Source of the DNA: Bacteroidota bacterium
GTDB taxonomy: Bacteria; Bacteroidota; Bacteroidia; Chitinophagales; Saprospiraceae
DNA: 43,508 nt
Assembly (NCBI GenBank): GCA_963169455.1
Contig: CAUJDW010000051.1
Coordinates: forward strand, 1-43,508
Reading direction: 5' to 3'
Position 1 is the stretch's first letter. Each line of letters starts with the position of its first letter. The notes under the pieces are model-generated. The model ran no database searches, was not told the DNA's origin, and saw nothing but the letters and a program-made list of their open reading frames with translations. Below are positions 14,569 through 24,546 of this stretch, piece by piece. Both the position numbers and the translations under genes were made by a program.

Positions 14569-16722
14569 ATGCGAAGGGCCATGTTTGCTATTGCGGGGCT
14601 CCTGGCGGGCCTTCCGATTGTTGCCCAGCCATTCCTGTTTGCTCCTGCCGAAGATATGCCTTTCTTCAGTGACGGGCGTTTATTGCCCCACGCGCTGGCC
14701 GGCGGCCTGGAAGCCCCGCAGTTCATCGAAATGGAGCTCAACAACGACGGGCTTACCGATTTGATCGCCTTCGACCGGGCCGGTTCAAAAGCCATACCTT
14801 TTGAAGCCTACCTCTCCCCCCTTGGCGTCCGGTACCGCTATGCGCCGGAGTATGAACCCCATTTTCCGCCTCTGTACCAGTTTTTGCAGTCCGCCGACCT
14901 CAATTGCGACGGCCTGGATGACCTGCTGACGATGGAACCTCTGACGAGCGCCGCCGATGTCGGCCTGAAGGTTTACCTGCGCCAGGCCGGCGGAAACGGC
15001 ATGCCGGCCTTCGGAGCGCAGATGCTGCACCTGCTCAACAACCCCGACACCATCATCCGCATCCATGCTTTTGACCTGCCCGCCATTGCAGATATCAACG
15101 GCGACGGGCTCCGCGACATCCTGTATATCCCGCAGGGCGGCACGCAGATCCAATATTACGAGAACATTTCCCTGCAACTGGGCGCCTGCGACAGCCTGGC
15201 CTTCGAGCTTCGTGATGATTGCTGGGGGAAGGCCAGTTATGAACTCGACGGCAATTTTATGCTGAACACCTGCGGCCCGCGTACAGCAGGCTGCGCCGGT
15301 TCCGCCATGCTGGCAACCGATTCTGATGGCGACGGAGACAAGGACCTGTTTTTCAGCGGCATATACGGCCGGCACATCCTGCAGCTCATCAACGGAGGCA
15401 GTGCAACAGAAGCCAACCTCATCTCCCAGGATGCAAACTGGCTGCTGGATGGCGAGCCCATGATGGAATTTCCCGCTCCTTATCTGGCAGGCCTTGGGCA
15501 GGATAGCGGGCAGCAGAGCCTGCTCGTAGCCACCAACCGCCTCAGCGGGCTGGGCGCCGGGCCTGAGCAAACGAAAATTTACCACTTTATACCATCTGAA
15601 GAAACCGGCGGCTGGCAATTTCTGGGCGACGATTTCCTGATCGCGGACATGGTGGACCATGGATTCCGGAGCAGCCCTGCCGTATGGGACGCCAATGCGG
15701 ACGGCCTGCCCGACATACTGATCGGCTACAACAAACCGCACAACGTTTTCGGTTATATCTCCGCAGTTGCGCTTTACCTGAACGCTGGCACGCCCACGCA
15801 GCCTGCATTCCACCTGGCGGATACCGACTGCGGCGGGCTGCTCGGCAGCGCCATGAAGGCCATTCACCCCACCTTCGGAGACCTCGACGGCGACGGGCTG
15901 GCCGAAATGGTGATCGGGCTGGCCGACGGCAGATTAAGAACCTACCACGCCACGGCCGGAGAATCCCCCGCCTTCACCCCTATGGAACCCGACCCGCTGG
16001 GTGGCTTCCATCTGAATGGCTTTGCCAAACCCCAACTGATCGATGTCAACGGCGACGGCCTGCACGACCTGGCCTGCGGAACCCGGAACGGCACAACCAG
16101 CCTGCTGCTCAACGAAGGCTCGCCCGAAGCGCCAAGCTTTTCATTGGCCACGGATACCCTGGGCGGCATCCTCCCCCTGGGGTATTTCCAGGAAAACAGC
16201 CCCTTCCTGCTTCCCGCCGAAGACGGGGAATTCTGGCTTTACAACGGGCAGTTTGACGGCAAGGCCAGCCTGTACAAAGGCCAGCCCGGACAGGAATTTT
16301 TCCTTCAGGAGAAAAATATCGGGCCTGTCGAGGTGGGCGAGCGCGCAGCGATTTGCCTGCACGACCTCAACGGCGACCAACAGCCCGAACTCATCGCCGG
16401 CAATATGAGGGGCGGCATCGGGATATTTTCCCCGGCGCCTGTCAGCAGCAGGCAAAACGCTTTTTACACCGCGGCAGAGATTTTCCTGTACCCCAACCCT
16501 GCGAATGGATCGGATGTATTTCTGTCCCTTCCCGCTTCCGCATCCGACGTCCATGTCCGCCTGTTTGACGCCGCCGGGCGGCTGGTGCGGGAACAACGGG
16601 CAGCCGGCGCGGCGCCACAACCCCTCCGCTTCGGCCTGCATGGCCTGCCGGGGGGCATTTATATGTACCAGATAATGACGCCGGCATCCCATTTCACCGG
16701 AAAATTGATCGTAAACCAGTAA
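14569..16722 (+). CDS. Secreted FG-GAP/VCBS-repeat protein with T9SS type A sorting domain
   Basis: The signal peptide MRRAMFAIAGLLAGLPIVAQ is followed by at least six calcium-binding-like FG-GAP/VCBS blocks of the form D-x-[ND]-G-D-G: 'DINGDGLRDIL', 'DSDGDGDKDLFF', 'DANADGLPDILIG', 'DLDGDGLAEMVIG', 'DVNGDGLHDLACG' and 'DLNGDQQPELIAG'. These form a beta-propeller used in adhesion or surface enzymes. The last 80 residues ('EIFLYPNPANGSDVFLSLP' to 'GKLIVNQ') are a T9SS type A C-terminal domain for export across the outer membrane. It is 717 residues long and sits four bases before the giant repeat protein, so the two are co-transcribed. Confidence 0.88.
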   Translation: MRRAMFAIAGLLAGLPIVAQPFLFAPAEDMPFFSDGRLLPHALAGGLEAPQFIEMELNNDGLTDLIAFDRAGSKAIPFEAYLSPLGVRYRYAPEYEPHFPPLYQFLQSADLNCDGLDDLLTMEPLTSAADVGLKVYLRQAGGNGMPAFGAQMLHLLNNPDTIIRIHAFDLPAIADINGDGLRDILYIPQGGTQIQYYENISLQLGACDSLAFELRDDCWGKASYELDGNFMLNTCGPRTAGCAGSAMLATDSDGDGDKDLFFSGIYGRHILQLINGGSATEANLISQDANWLLDGEPMMEFPAPYLAGLGQDSGQQSLLVATNRLSGLGAGPEQTKIYHFIPSEETGGWQFLGDDFLIADMVDHGFRSSPAVWDANADGLPDILIGYNKPHNVFGYISAVALYLNAGTPTQPAFHLADTDCGGLLGSAMKAIHPTFGDLDGDGLAEMVIGLADGRLRTYHATAGESPAFTPMEPDPLGGFHLNGFAKPQLIDVNGDGLHDLACGTRNGTTSLLLNEGSPEAPSFSLATDTLGGILPLGYFQENSPFLLPAEDGEFWLYNGQFDGKASLYKGQPGQEFFLQEKNIGPVEVGERAAICLHDLNGDQQPELIAGNMRGGIGIFSPAPVSSRQNAFYTAAEIFLYPNPANGSDVFLSLPASASDVHVRLFDAAGRLVREQRAAGAAPQPLRFGLHGLPGGIYMYQIMTPASHFTGKLIVNQ

Positions 16723-16726
16723 GCAA

Positions 16727-19700
16727 ATGAGAGAAAACCTTACACCGAAAATCACCCTGGCTATTGCCCTTTTTCTCTTCACCCTTTCCCCTCTTTTCGC
16801 CTGTGACGGGTCGGGGTATGTCTATAACGGGATCACCGACAACGGAGACGGCACCTTCACGCTGAACATGACCATCCATATTGCCGGCGGGGATTATCCC
16901 GGCGGCATCCTGGGCGGCACCCAGGGCTTCTACTTTTCCACCAACGCGCCGGGGGGCATGATCAGCGTGACGCCACTGACGCTGACCAGCCTCAACGGCA
17001 CTTCACTGACGGGCGTCATTTCGGGGGGCACAGTTACCTGGGGCACGCCCGGGTCCGGCCCCTTCTTCGTGGCCAGCAACGAGCCCACGCAAACCTTCGA
17101 CATCCTCGTTACCGTCAGCGGCTTCCCCAGTATGTGGAACGGCGGAGGGATGGAAAATAACGGTTGCCCGGGCGGCCCGGGAACCAGCAACCCCTCACCG
17201 GGATATTCCGGCACTATCTGCCTGCCCGCCACCATACAGGTATTACCTCCCCCGGCGCCCATCTGCGCCGGCGAGCCCATCACCCTTGAAGCCATACCTT
17301 CCCTGGGCTCCACGGTTTCCTGGTCGAACGGGCAGGTGGGTTCCACCATTACCTACGTGCCCACAGTTTCCACTACGCTCACGGCAACCGCTCAAAGCGC
17401 CTGCGGAGGCGCCTCGCAAACGATCTCCATCAACGTAAACCCCCAGCCCACCCTGGCGCCCTTTCAGGCCATCGATATCTGCCAGGGCGAACTCATCACC
17501 CTGACGGCCAACGCCCAGAACGCCGACCTGATCGAATGGGACAATGGGTTCATCGGCCCGACTGTTGTCTTTGCCCCCGAGGAAACCAATACCATAACGG
17601 TTACAGCTTCCAACATCTGCGGCTCCGTTTCCCAACTCGTCCCCATTACCGTCACTCCCCTTCCCGTCCTGGCCGTGCTGGTGGGCGACCAGGTCATCTG
17701 CCAGGGGGAACTTGCCGACCTGGAAGTTTACGTGGAGAACGCCACCAGCTTCTCCTGGTCGAACGGCCCTCCTACCCCTTCCATAACCGTCAGCCCGTCC
17801 CAGACGACCGTATATACCGCCACGGCCTCCAATGAATGCCTCACCCTACAGGAAGATATCATCGTGGAAGTACTGCCCCTGCCCACCATAGATGTCATTC
17901 AGGGGGGGCAGACGATCTGCCAGGGCCAGAGCGCCACGCTAGACATTTTCGCCGACAATGCCGATGACATATCCTGGAGCAATGGATCTTCCAATTCCCA
18001 GATAACGGTAACCCCCGGACAAACAACCGGCTATACGGTTTCAGCCAGCAACAGCTGCGGGGCCGTGCAGGAAACCATAACCGTGGAAGTGCTGCTGCCT
18101 CCGGTGCTGACGCCCCTTCAGGGCAGCCAGGCCATCTGCCAGGGCGCCAGCGCCACACTCAGCGTCGATGTCCAGAACGAAGACGCCCTGATCTGGTCGA
18201 CCGGCAGCACCAGCCCGTCCATCACTGTGAGCCCCATGCAGGATCAGAGTTTTACCGTCACGGCCTCCAATTCGTGTGGCCAGGTGGACACCTCCTTCGA
18301 CATCTCCATTCAACTCCCACCCTCCCTGACGGTGGTCCAGGGTGAACAGGACATTTGCGAAGGCGAGAGCATCACGCTGGCCATAGACCCCGAATTCGCC
18401 TCCGCCATTCAATGGACGGGCGGAAGCATGGATTCCAGTATCACCGTATCACCGGCCCAAACCACGGCTTTCGAGGTCGTGGTGAGCAATACCTGCGGGC
18501 AGGCCGACACCTCTTTCACCATCCTCGTCTCTCCATTGCCTGTGCTTGATGTACTGCAGGGAGATCAGGCCATTTGCGAAGGGGAAAGCGCCACCCTCGT
18601 CGTGGAAGCGGCCAACGAAGACAACCTGCAGTGGAATACCGGCGCTACGTCTCCCTCCCTTACCGTGAGCCCCGGCCAAACCGAAAGTTATCTGGCGGTG
18701 GCTTCGAACGCCTGCGGGCAGGACAGCGCCCTGCTCACCGTGACCGTAAACCCCATTTTCGACACCGCGCTGAGCTTCGGAGCCTGCCCCGGAACCAGCA
18801 TCACTTATGCCGGGGAAAGCCTCGCACCAGGGGAAAGCCAGAGCTTCACATTCCCCTCTGCGGCCGGCTGCGACTCCACCGTAAACGTCACGGTTATCGA
18901 ACTACCGGTTTACGAAACAAGCCTCAGCCTGCAGGCATGCACGGGCAGCACTGCCCTCTACAACGGAACCCCCTTGCCGCCGGGGGCGATGCAAAGTTTC
19001 ACCTTCACGGCCTCCAATGGGTGCGACTCCACCGTGCTGGTGACGGTAGAGGAGGTAAGCATTATCGAAGAGAGCCTCAGCCTGCAGGCCTGCCCCGGCG
19101 CTGCGGTAGATTATAATGGCGCCACACTGGCGCCCGGCGACAGCCAGAGTTTCAGCTTTACCGGGCAGAGCGGCTGCGATTCCATCGTCCATGTCACCGT
19201 ACTCGCACTCCCAACTTTCGAATCGAACCTGACGCTGGAAGCCTGTACCGGAACGACAGCCGATTTCAACGGAACCCCGCTGCCACCCGGTGCTGTGCAG
19301 AGCTTTACTTTCGCAGCAGCCAATGGCTGCGACTCGACGGTCAACGTCACGGTGGTTGAGCTGCCCGCTTCCGAATCCGGGCTATCCATCGAAGCCTGCG
19401 CCGGCACGACAGTGGAATATAACGGCACGGCACTCAGCCCCGGGCAGAACCAGGCCTTCACCTTTGCCGCCGCAAACGGCTGCGATTCCACCGTCACCGT
19501 CACGGTTATCGAATTGCCCGTTTTTGAAACCAGCCTCAGCCTGGAAGCCTGCGCAGGCAGTACGGTAAATTATAACGGCGCCGCCCTGTTGCCCGGCGAC
19601 AGCCAGCCCTTCCTGTTTACAGCCGCCAATGGCTGCGACTCCGTGGTCAACGTTTCCGTGGTGGAACTGGCCGTATTTGAAACCAGCCTGGAGCTGGAAG

Positions 19701-22189
19701 CCTGCACCGGCACAACGGCTGATTATAACGGCGTGGCCCTCAGCCCCGGCGAAAGCCAGGGTTTCACCTTTACGGCGGCAAACGGTTGTGATTCGACGGT
19801 TACCGTTACGGCCATTGAGCTACCCACTTTCGAAACCAGCCTGACACTTCAGGCCTGCGCCGGCACTACGGCGGACTACAACGGCACGGCTTTACTGCCT
19901 GGCGCCAGCCAGGCCTTCCACTTTACGGCCGCCAATGGCTGCGATTCCACTGTAAACGTAGCGGTTATGGAACTGCCGGTTTACGAGCAGGAACTCGAAT
20001 TGCAGGCATGCACAGGCTTCACGGTGGACTACAACGGTGAAACCCTCAACCCCGGGGAAGTGCGGAGTTTCACCTTCAGCACCCAGAACGGTTGTGATTC
20101 TGTCGTCAATGTAACCGTCACCGAAGTCTCCGTCCTTCAGGAAAGCCTGGAATTCAGCGCCTGCCCGGGCTCAACGGCCAGCTACAACGGCGTCGTGCTC
20201 AACCCCGGGGATATGCAGGACTTTACCTTTACTTCCCAAACCGGCTGCGACTCCATCGTGAGCGTGTCTGTCATCGAGCTGCCCACTTTCACATCCAGCC
20301 TGACGCTGGAAGCCTGCACCGGCGCCTCCGCCTCTTATAATGGCACGATCCTCCTTCCGGGCGACAGCCAGCCATTCACGCTGGTGGCAGCCAATGGTTG
20401 CGACTCGGTAGTAACCGTCACGGTGCAGGAACTGGCCACCTACGAGCAGGATTTACAACTGGAGGCCTGCCCCGGCGAAAGCGTCAGCTATGCGGGGGAG
20501 GTGCTGTATCCCGGCGACGGCCGGAGCTTCATCCTGACGGCCCAGAACGGCTGCGATTCCACCGTTAACGTCAGCGTGCTGGAATTGCCCACTTTTGAGC
20601 AGAACCTAGCGCTGCAGGCCTGTTTGGGATCTGTTATTTCATACAATGGAACGATGCTGGCCCCCGGCGACAGCCAGAGCTTCATCCTGACGGCGCAAAA
20701 CGGCTGTGATTCCACGGTGCATGTCAGCGTCGCCGGTGTTGAAGTTTTTGAAACGAGCCTCGAGCTGGCAGCCTGTTCGGGAACCAGCGTTTCCTACAAC
20801 GGAACGGAGTTGCCTGCGGGCAGCACGCAGGATTTCACCTTCACTTCCCAGATCGGGTGCGACTCTATTGTTACTGTTAATGTTTTCGAATGGCCTGTTT
20901 ATGAACAAAGCCTTCAACTGGAAACCTGCGAAGGCACGGCGATAACCTATAACGGGAGCATACTGGCGCCGGGCATGACCCAGGCTTTTACCCTGGCCAG
21001 CCAGAACGGGTGCGATTCCGTGGTCGTGGTCAGCGTGGCGGCGGTGGATACCATTGCCACTTACGAGCAGCGCAGCATCTGTGCCGGAGACTCCGCCCTG
21101 GTATTTGGGCAATACGAGGCTTTGGCGGGCATTTATGCCGAGACAGGGCTTTCTTTCAACGGCTGCGACTCCACGCACCGGGTGGAGCTCAGCCTCCGGC
21201 CCCTTCCCGTCATATCGTATAACGTGCAGGGGGCCTGCCCCGAAGAGGCCAATGGCGCCGCCAACCTGTCCGCTACGGGAGCTGCCGCCCCTTACGGTTT
21301 CTTCTGGCCGAACGGCAGCACCAACCCCGTCCGCACCAACCTCGCCGCGGGGGCCTACACCGTTACGGTCAGCGACGCCACCGGCTGCCGGCAAACGGCG
21401 GTGGTGCAGGTGCCGGAACGCAGTGTCGACATCCAGGCCGATATCGGCGCCATCAGTTGCTTTGGCGCCAAAGACGGCTATATCGCCATCCAGGGCAGCG
21501 GCGCCAGCGGCCTGCGCTACAGCCTCGACGGCGAAATATTCCGCACCGACGGTTTCTACCCCCGCCTGGGGCCGGGAGCATATACGGCCTACGTACGGGA
21601 CGGCTACGGCTGCACGTATGAACAACCGGGCATTATCCTGGAAGAGCCGGATGAACTGCTCATTCAGTTGCCCCCCGACACCACCATACGGCTGGGCGAC
21701 TCGATCGCCATCCTGGCCCAGGCCAACCGGGCGGAGCCGGTGCAGTTTAACTGGCGCCCCAACTACAACATCAGCTGCACCACCTGCAACCCGCCGTCCG
21801 TCCATCCGGAGGAAAGCGTGTACTACTACGTAACCGCCCGTGATGGCAACGGCTGCACTGCCGGCAACCGCATTCTCATTTATGTGAATAAGTTCCGGGG
21901 CGTCTTCATTCCCAACGGCTTCAGCCCCAATGGAGACGGCGCCAACGACCGCTTTTACATCTTCGCCGATGAAAGCGTGGCGCAGGTCAGGTCCTTCCTG
22001 GTCTTCAACCGTTGGGGAGAGGCCGTGTTTGAAGGTTATGGCTTCCTGCCCAACGACCCGGCCTACGGGTGGGACGGCAGTTTCCGTGGCGAAGTGATGA
22101 ACCCGGCAGTATTCGCCTATGTAGCTGAAATCGAGTTCAGGGATGGAGAAGTGGTGGTGTTTAAAGGGGATGTATCCCTGGTCCGGTAA
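16727..22189 (+). CDS. Giant repeat surface protein with T9SS type B (gliding-associated) C-terminus
   Basis: This 1820-residue protein has a signal peptide (MRENLTPKITLAIALFLFTL...FA) and a roughly 150-residue N-terminal domain. Seven Ig/PKD-like repeats of about 73 residues follow (from about 17240 to 18757; 'ICQGESATL...SWSNG...ITVSP.QTT.YTVTASN.CG'). Next come 15 repeats of exactly 51 residues (18758-21052) with two Cys each, and a divergent sixteenth copy. A SprB-like block ('LAAGAYTVTVSDATGC') leads to the type B sorting domain 'FIPNGFSPNGDGANDRF...NRWGEAVFEG...WDG'. Such proteins are displayed outside the cell by the type IX system and mediate adhesion or gliding. The role here is inferred. 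Confidence 0.9.
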   Translation: MRENLTPKITLAIALFLFTLSPLFACDGSGYVYNGITDNGDGTFTLNMTIHIAGGDYPGGILGGTQGFYFSTNAPGGMISVTPLTLTSLNGTSLTGVISGGTVTWGTPGSGPFFVASNEPTQTFDILVTVSGFPSMWNGGGMENNGCPGGPGTSNPSPGYSGTICLPATIQVLPPPAPICAGEPITLEAIPSLGSTVSWSNGQVGSTITYVPTVSTTLTATAQSACGGASQTISINVNPQPTLAPFQAIDICQGELITLTANAQNADLIEWDNGFIGPTVVFAPEETNTITVTASNICGSVSQLVPITVTPLPVLAVLVGDQVICQGELADLEVYVENATSFSWSNGPPTPSITVSPSQTTVYTATASNECLTLQEDIIVEVLPLPTIDVIQGGQTICQGQSATLDIFADNADDISWSNGSSNSQITVTPGQTTGYTVSASNSCGAVQETITVEVLLPPVLTPLQGSQAICQGASATLSVDVQNEDALIWSTGSTSPSITVSPMQDQSFTVTASNSCGQVDTSFDISIQLPPSLTVVQGEQDICEGESITLAIDPEFASAIQWTGGSMDSSITVSPAQTTAFEVVVSNTCGQADTSFTILVSPLPVLDVLQGDQAICEGESATLVVEAANEDNLQWNTGATSPSLTVSPGQTESYLAVASNACGQDSALLTVTVNPIFDTALSFGACPGTSITYAGESLAPGESQSFTFPSAAGCDSTVNVTVIELPVYETSLSLQACTGSTALYNGTPLPPGAMQSFTFTASNGCDSTVLVTVEEVSIIEESLSLQACPGAAVDYNGATLAPGDSQSFSFTGQSGCDSIVHVTVLALPTFESNLTLEACTGTTADFNGTPLPPGAVQSFTFAAANGCDSTVNVTVVELPASESGLSIEACAGTTVEYNGTALSPGQNQAFTFAAANGCDSTVTVTVIELPVFETSLSLEACAGSTVNYNGAALLPGDSQPFLFTAANGCDSVVNVSVVELAVFETSLELEACTGTTADYNGVALSPGESQGFTFTAANGCDSTVTVTAIELPTFETSLTLQACAGTTADYNGTALLPGASQAFHFTAANGCDSTVNVAVMELPVYEQELELQACTGFTVDYNGETLNPGEVRSFTFSTQNGCDSVVNVTVTEVSVLQESLEFSACPGSTASYNGVVLNPGDMQDFTFTSQTGCDSIVSVSVIELPTFTSSLTLEACTGASASYNGTILLPGDSQPFTLVAANGCDSVVTVTVQELATYEQDLQLEACPGESVSYAGEVLYPGDGRSFILTAQNGCDSTVNVSVLELPTFEQNLALQACLGSVISYNGTMLAPGDSQSFILTAQNGCDSTVHVSVAGVEVFETSLELAACSGTSVSYNGTELPAGSTQDFTFTSQIGCDSIVTVNVFEWPVYEQSLQLETCEGTAITYNGSILAPGMTQAFTLASQNGCDSVVVVSVAAVDTIATYEQRSICAGDSALVFGQYEALAGIYAETGLSFNGCDSTHRVELSLRPLPVISYNVQGACPEEANGAANLSATGAAAPYGFFWPNGSTNPVRTNLAAGAYTVTVSDATGCRQTAVVQVPERSVDIQADIGAISCFGAKDGYIAIQGSGASGLRYSLDGEIFRTDGFYPRLGPGAYTAYVRDGYGCTYEQPGIILEEPDELLIQLPPDTTIRLGDSIAILAQANRAEPVQFNWRPNYNISCTTCNPPSVHPEESVYYYVTARDGNGCTAGNRILIYVNKFRGVFIPNGFSPNGDGANDRFYIFADESVAQVRSFLVFNRWGEAVFEGYGFLPNDPAYGWDGSFRGEVMNPAVFAYVAEIEFRDGEVVVFKGDVSLVR
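17242..18757 (+). repeat. Seven Ig/PKD-like coding repeats (about 73 residues each)
   Basis: Each unit has the scheme 'Q.ICQGE.ATL.......I.WS.G...PSITVSP.QT..YTVTASN.CG......I.V.PLP'. Two Cys per unit could form a disulfide. The copies are diverged in sequence, which implies an old duplication maintained by selection. Confidence 0.85.
18758..21052 (+). repeat. Fifteen in-frame coding repeats of exactly 153 bp
   Basis: Each unit encodes 51 residues of the scheme '[FY]E.SL.L.AC.GT...YNG..L.PG..Q.FTF...NGCDS.V.V.V.EL', with the two Cys 28 residues apart. Fifteen consecutive units have no indels (2295 bp in total). A sixteenth, more divergent unit begins at 21053 ('IATYEQRSICAGD'). Confidence 0.92.
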
Positions 22190-22237
22190 GCCTGGCCGGA
22201 AGGCAACTAAAAACTGCATTTTACGTAAAAACATTTC

Positions 22238-22987
22238 ATGAAACCCCACTTCATTCCCGGCATCTACAATTACTGCGACCGCTGGTGCGAGCGCTGCGCC
22301 TACAATCACCGCTGCCAGATTTACGCTGAAGAACAGAAGCTCTCTCCGGAGCAAAAAGACCCCGGCAATCCCGCGTTCTGGGAATACATCCAGAGCAACT
22401 TCCGCAAAGCCATGGAAATGGTGGAAGCCTGGGCAAAGAAGGAGAACATCGACTGGGAAGCCTTTCGCGAAGAGGCCCTGAGTGAAGAAGAGGAGCAGGA
22501 ATTGAGCCCGGGCCAGCAGGCGCTGGACAGCCTGTCCCGGGATTATGCCCGCCGAACCCTGGACTGGTTAAAAGCACAGCGGGATGCCTTCCGGGAATAC
22601 AGGGAAGAGCTCATGAGCCGGCTTCAGCTCGGCATCAGCATCGGGCAGGAAGCCTCCCGGATGAACGACGCCATCGAAGCTATCCAATGGTATAGCACTA
22701 TGATCCCCTCCAAAACCAGCCACGCCCTGCACGCTTACCGCCACCAGCACGAATGGTACTGGGACAGCCCGCTGCAAAGCGACGCCAACGGGACGGCCAA
22801 AGTTGCCCTGCTCTGCATAGAGCGCAGCCTGGGCGCCTGGGAAGCCCTCCGCCAGCAACTGCCGGAAAAAGCCGACGAGATCATCGATATGCTGGTAATC
22901 CTCGGCAAAATCCGGCGCGGGCTGCTGCACTACTTTCCCGAAGCGGACAAGTTTATCCGCCCTGGCTTCGATGAGCCGGAGGCCTGA
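22238..22987 (+). CDS. Uncharacterised protein with an N-terminal Cys cluster
   Basis: This 249-residue soluble protein opens with 'YNYCDRWCERCAYNHRCQIY', a cluster of four Cys (C-x3-C-x2-C-x5-C) within the first 30 residues. The pattern suits a zinc site or an iron-sulfur cluster. The remainder is helical and charged, with an acidic stretch 'EALSEEEEQELSPGQ' near residue 85 and later 'IEAIQWYSTMIPSKTSHAL'. There is no signal peptide or membrane segment. I recall similar Cys-rich starts in other Bacteroidota hypothetical proteins, but no function. It lies 48 bp after the giant repeat gene on the same strand. Confidence 0.75.
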   Translation: MKPHFIPGIYNYCDRWCERCAYNHRCQIYAEEQKLSPEQKDPGNPAFWEYIQSNFRKAMEMVEAWAKKENIDWEAFREEALSEEEEQELSPGQQALDSLSRDYARRTLDWLKAQRDAFREYREELMSRLQLGISIGQEASRMNDAIEAIQWYSTMIPSKTSHALHAYRHQHEWYWDSPLQSDANGTAKVALLCIERSLGAWEALRQQLPEKADEIIDMLVILGKIRRGLLHYFPEADKFIRPGFDEPEA

Positions 22988-23124
22988 AGGGAAACACCCG
23001 CAGGAACTGCTGTTAATTTCCTGTTAAATAAAAATGGGCTGGTAACAAAGATTTTCTGAAGGCGGTTAATTTTTCATAACTTTTTTCGAACACTTTCAGC
23101 CTAAACTTAAAAAGCAGCAGAACC

Positions 23125-24270
23125 ATGAAGCAGATATTATCCCTGGCGCTGGCAGGCATGGTAGGCGGATTGATCACCCTTGGAGGCTACAGCCTGATGC
23201 AACCCGAATCGCCGGCGTTTCCACAACCCGGCCCTTACGCCCAGTCCGTAAAAAACATCAACATTCCTGCGAAGGCCAATGCTTTCCCCTTCGATTTCAA
23301 GGACGCAGCCGCCAGGGCCATGCCGGCGGTGGTGCACATTTCCGCCACCATGAGCCAGAGCGCGCGCAACAACGGGGCGGATCCCTTCCGCTTCTTCTTC
23401 GGGGATGAATTCATGAACCCCTTTGGCGGCGGGCAGGCTCCCGCAAGCGGCGCCGGCTCGGGCGTCATTTTCAGCCCCGATGGATATATCCTCACCAATA
23501 ACCACGTGGTGGCTTCCGCCAACCAACTGGAAGTGACGCTTTACGACAACCGCACCTTCAAAGCCGAAGTGGTCGGTACGGATGAAAAAACGGACCTTGC
23601 CGTCATCAAGGTGGAAGCCTCCGGGCTGCCGGCCCTGCCCCTGGCCAACTCCGATGAAGCCCAGGTCGGCGAGTGGGTGCTTGCCGTGGGCAACCCCTTC
23701 GACCTCACCTCCACCGTCACGGCCGGCATCATCAGCGCCAAGGGGCGCAACATCAACCTGCTGGGCGGCGGCCGGTCCATCGAATCCTTCATACAGACCG
23801 ACGCGGCCGTCAACCCGGGCAACAGCGGAGGCGCCCTGGTCGACGCCCAGGGCCGGCTGCTGGGCATCAACACGGCCATCGCTACCCGCACCGGCGTTTT
23901 CTCCGGCTATTCCTTCGCCATCCCCATCAACCTCGCCGCCCGCATCGCCGATGACATCATCGAATACGGCAGCTTCCAGCGGGCCTTCCTGGGCGTCACC
24001 ATCTCCGACCTCGACAGCAAGTATGCCGAAGAGCTGGGTGTAAATATCGCTCAGGGCGTCGTGATCGAAGAACTTGCCGACGGCGGTTCCGCACAGTACG
24101 CCGGGCTGCTGCCCAAAGACATCATCACCGGGGTAAACGGCAGGGAAGTAAAAAGCGTGCCGGAGCTGCAGGAGATTGTCGGCCGGTCCAAAGTGGGCGA
24201 CGTACTCAACCTGACGGTCAACCGCCGGGGCGAAGAAAAGAAAGTGGCCGTCCGCCTCAAAGCCGGATAA
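23125..24270 (+). CDS. HtrA/DegP-like periplasmic serine protease
   Basis: An N-terminal membrane or signal segment (residues 5-25) is followed by a trypsin-like domain with the catalytic triad His127 ('LTNNHVV'), Asp157 ('KTDLAVIKV') and Ser234 ('NPGNSGGAL'). One PDZ domain occupies about 285-381 ('RAFLGVTISD', 'GLLPKDIITGVNGREV'). At 381 residues this is the one-PDZ DegS/HtrA form, shorter than two-PDZ DegP. It degrades or refolds misfolded envelope proteins. The 137-bp upstream gap holds its promoter, and a terminator lies about 220 bp downstream. Confidence 0.93.
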   Translation: MKQILSLALAGMVGGLITLGGYSLMQPESPAFPQPGPYAQSVKNINIPAKANAFPFDFKDAAARAMPAVVHISATMSQSARNNGADPFRFFFGDEFMNPFGGGQAPASGAGSGVIFSPDGYILTNNHVVASANQLEVTLYDNRTFKAEVVGTDEKTDLAVIKVEASGLPALPLANSDEAQVGEWVLAVGNPFDLTSTVTAGIISAKGRNINLLGGGRSIESFIQTDAAVNPGNSGGALVDAQGRLLGINTAIATRTGVFSGYSFAIPINLAARIADDIIEYGSFQRAFLGVTISDLDSKYAEELGVNIAQGVVIEELADGGSAQYAGLLPKDIITGVNGREVKSVPELQEIVGRSKVGDVLNLTVNRRGEEKKVAVRLKAG

Positions 24271-24491
24271 GCCCTTTCCTGCAAATTTGACGTCAAAAGG
24301 GCCGGCTAACGGTTGCGCTTCAATGGAATTAGCCGTAACTTGTAAGTGCAGGCGGGCATCCTTGTAATCGATTGGTAATTAATTGCTTTAAGAAATTCTT
24401 AACAGCCCGTTTGCAACAAAGGACAATGTAATTCAGTTACTGAAGATACAAAGAGACTTGTTTAAAGTTGGTTTTTCGTTTTGTTTTGATG

Positions 24492-24526
24492 CGTCTGTCT
24501 AGCAAGCCTAGGCAGACGTTTTTTTT
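24492..24526 (+). terminator. Rho-independent terminator between the HtrA gene and comF
   Basis: An 11-bp stem (CGTCTGTCTAG pairing with CTAGGCAGACG, one G-T pair) closes a 5-base CAAGC loop at 24492-24518, followed by eight T. It belongs to the HtrA transcript. The rest of the 364-bp gap holds no gene apart from a short GGGTAA repeat. Confidence 0.8.
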
Positions 24527-24546
24527 GCTTGCATACCCCCTCCCGG

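Noticed and set aside
18758-21052. Possible CRISPR-like or satellite DNA with 153-bp period
   Set aside because: The repeats are in frame, diverged at synonymous and other sites, and encode a continuous protein.
20639-22354. 571-codon minus-strand ORF opposite the giant repeat gene
   Set aside because: It is a shadow of a GC-rich, repeated coding sequence; the plus strand has the T9SS domain, Cys pattern and signal peptide.
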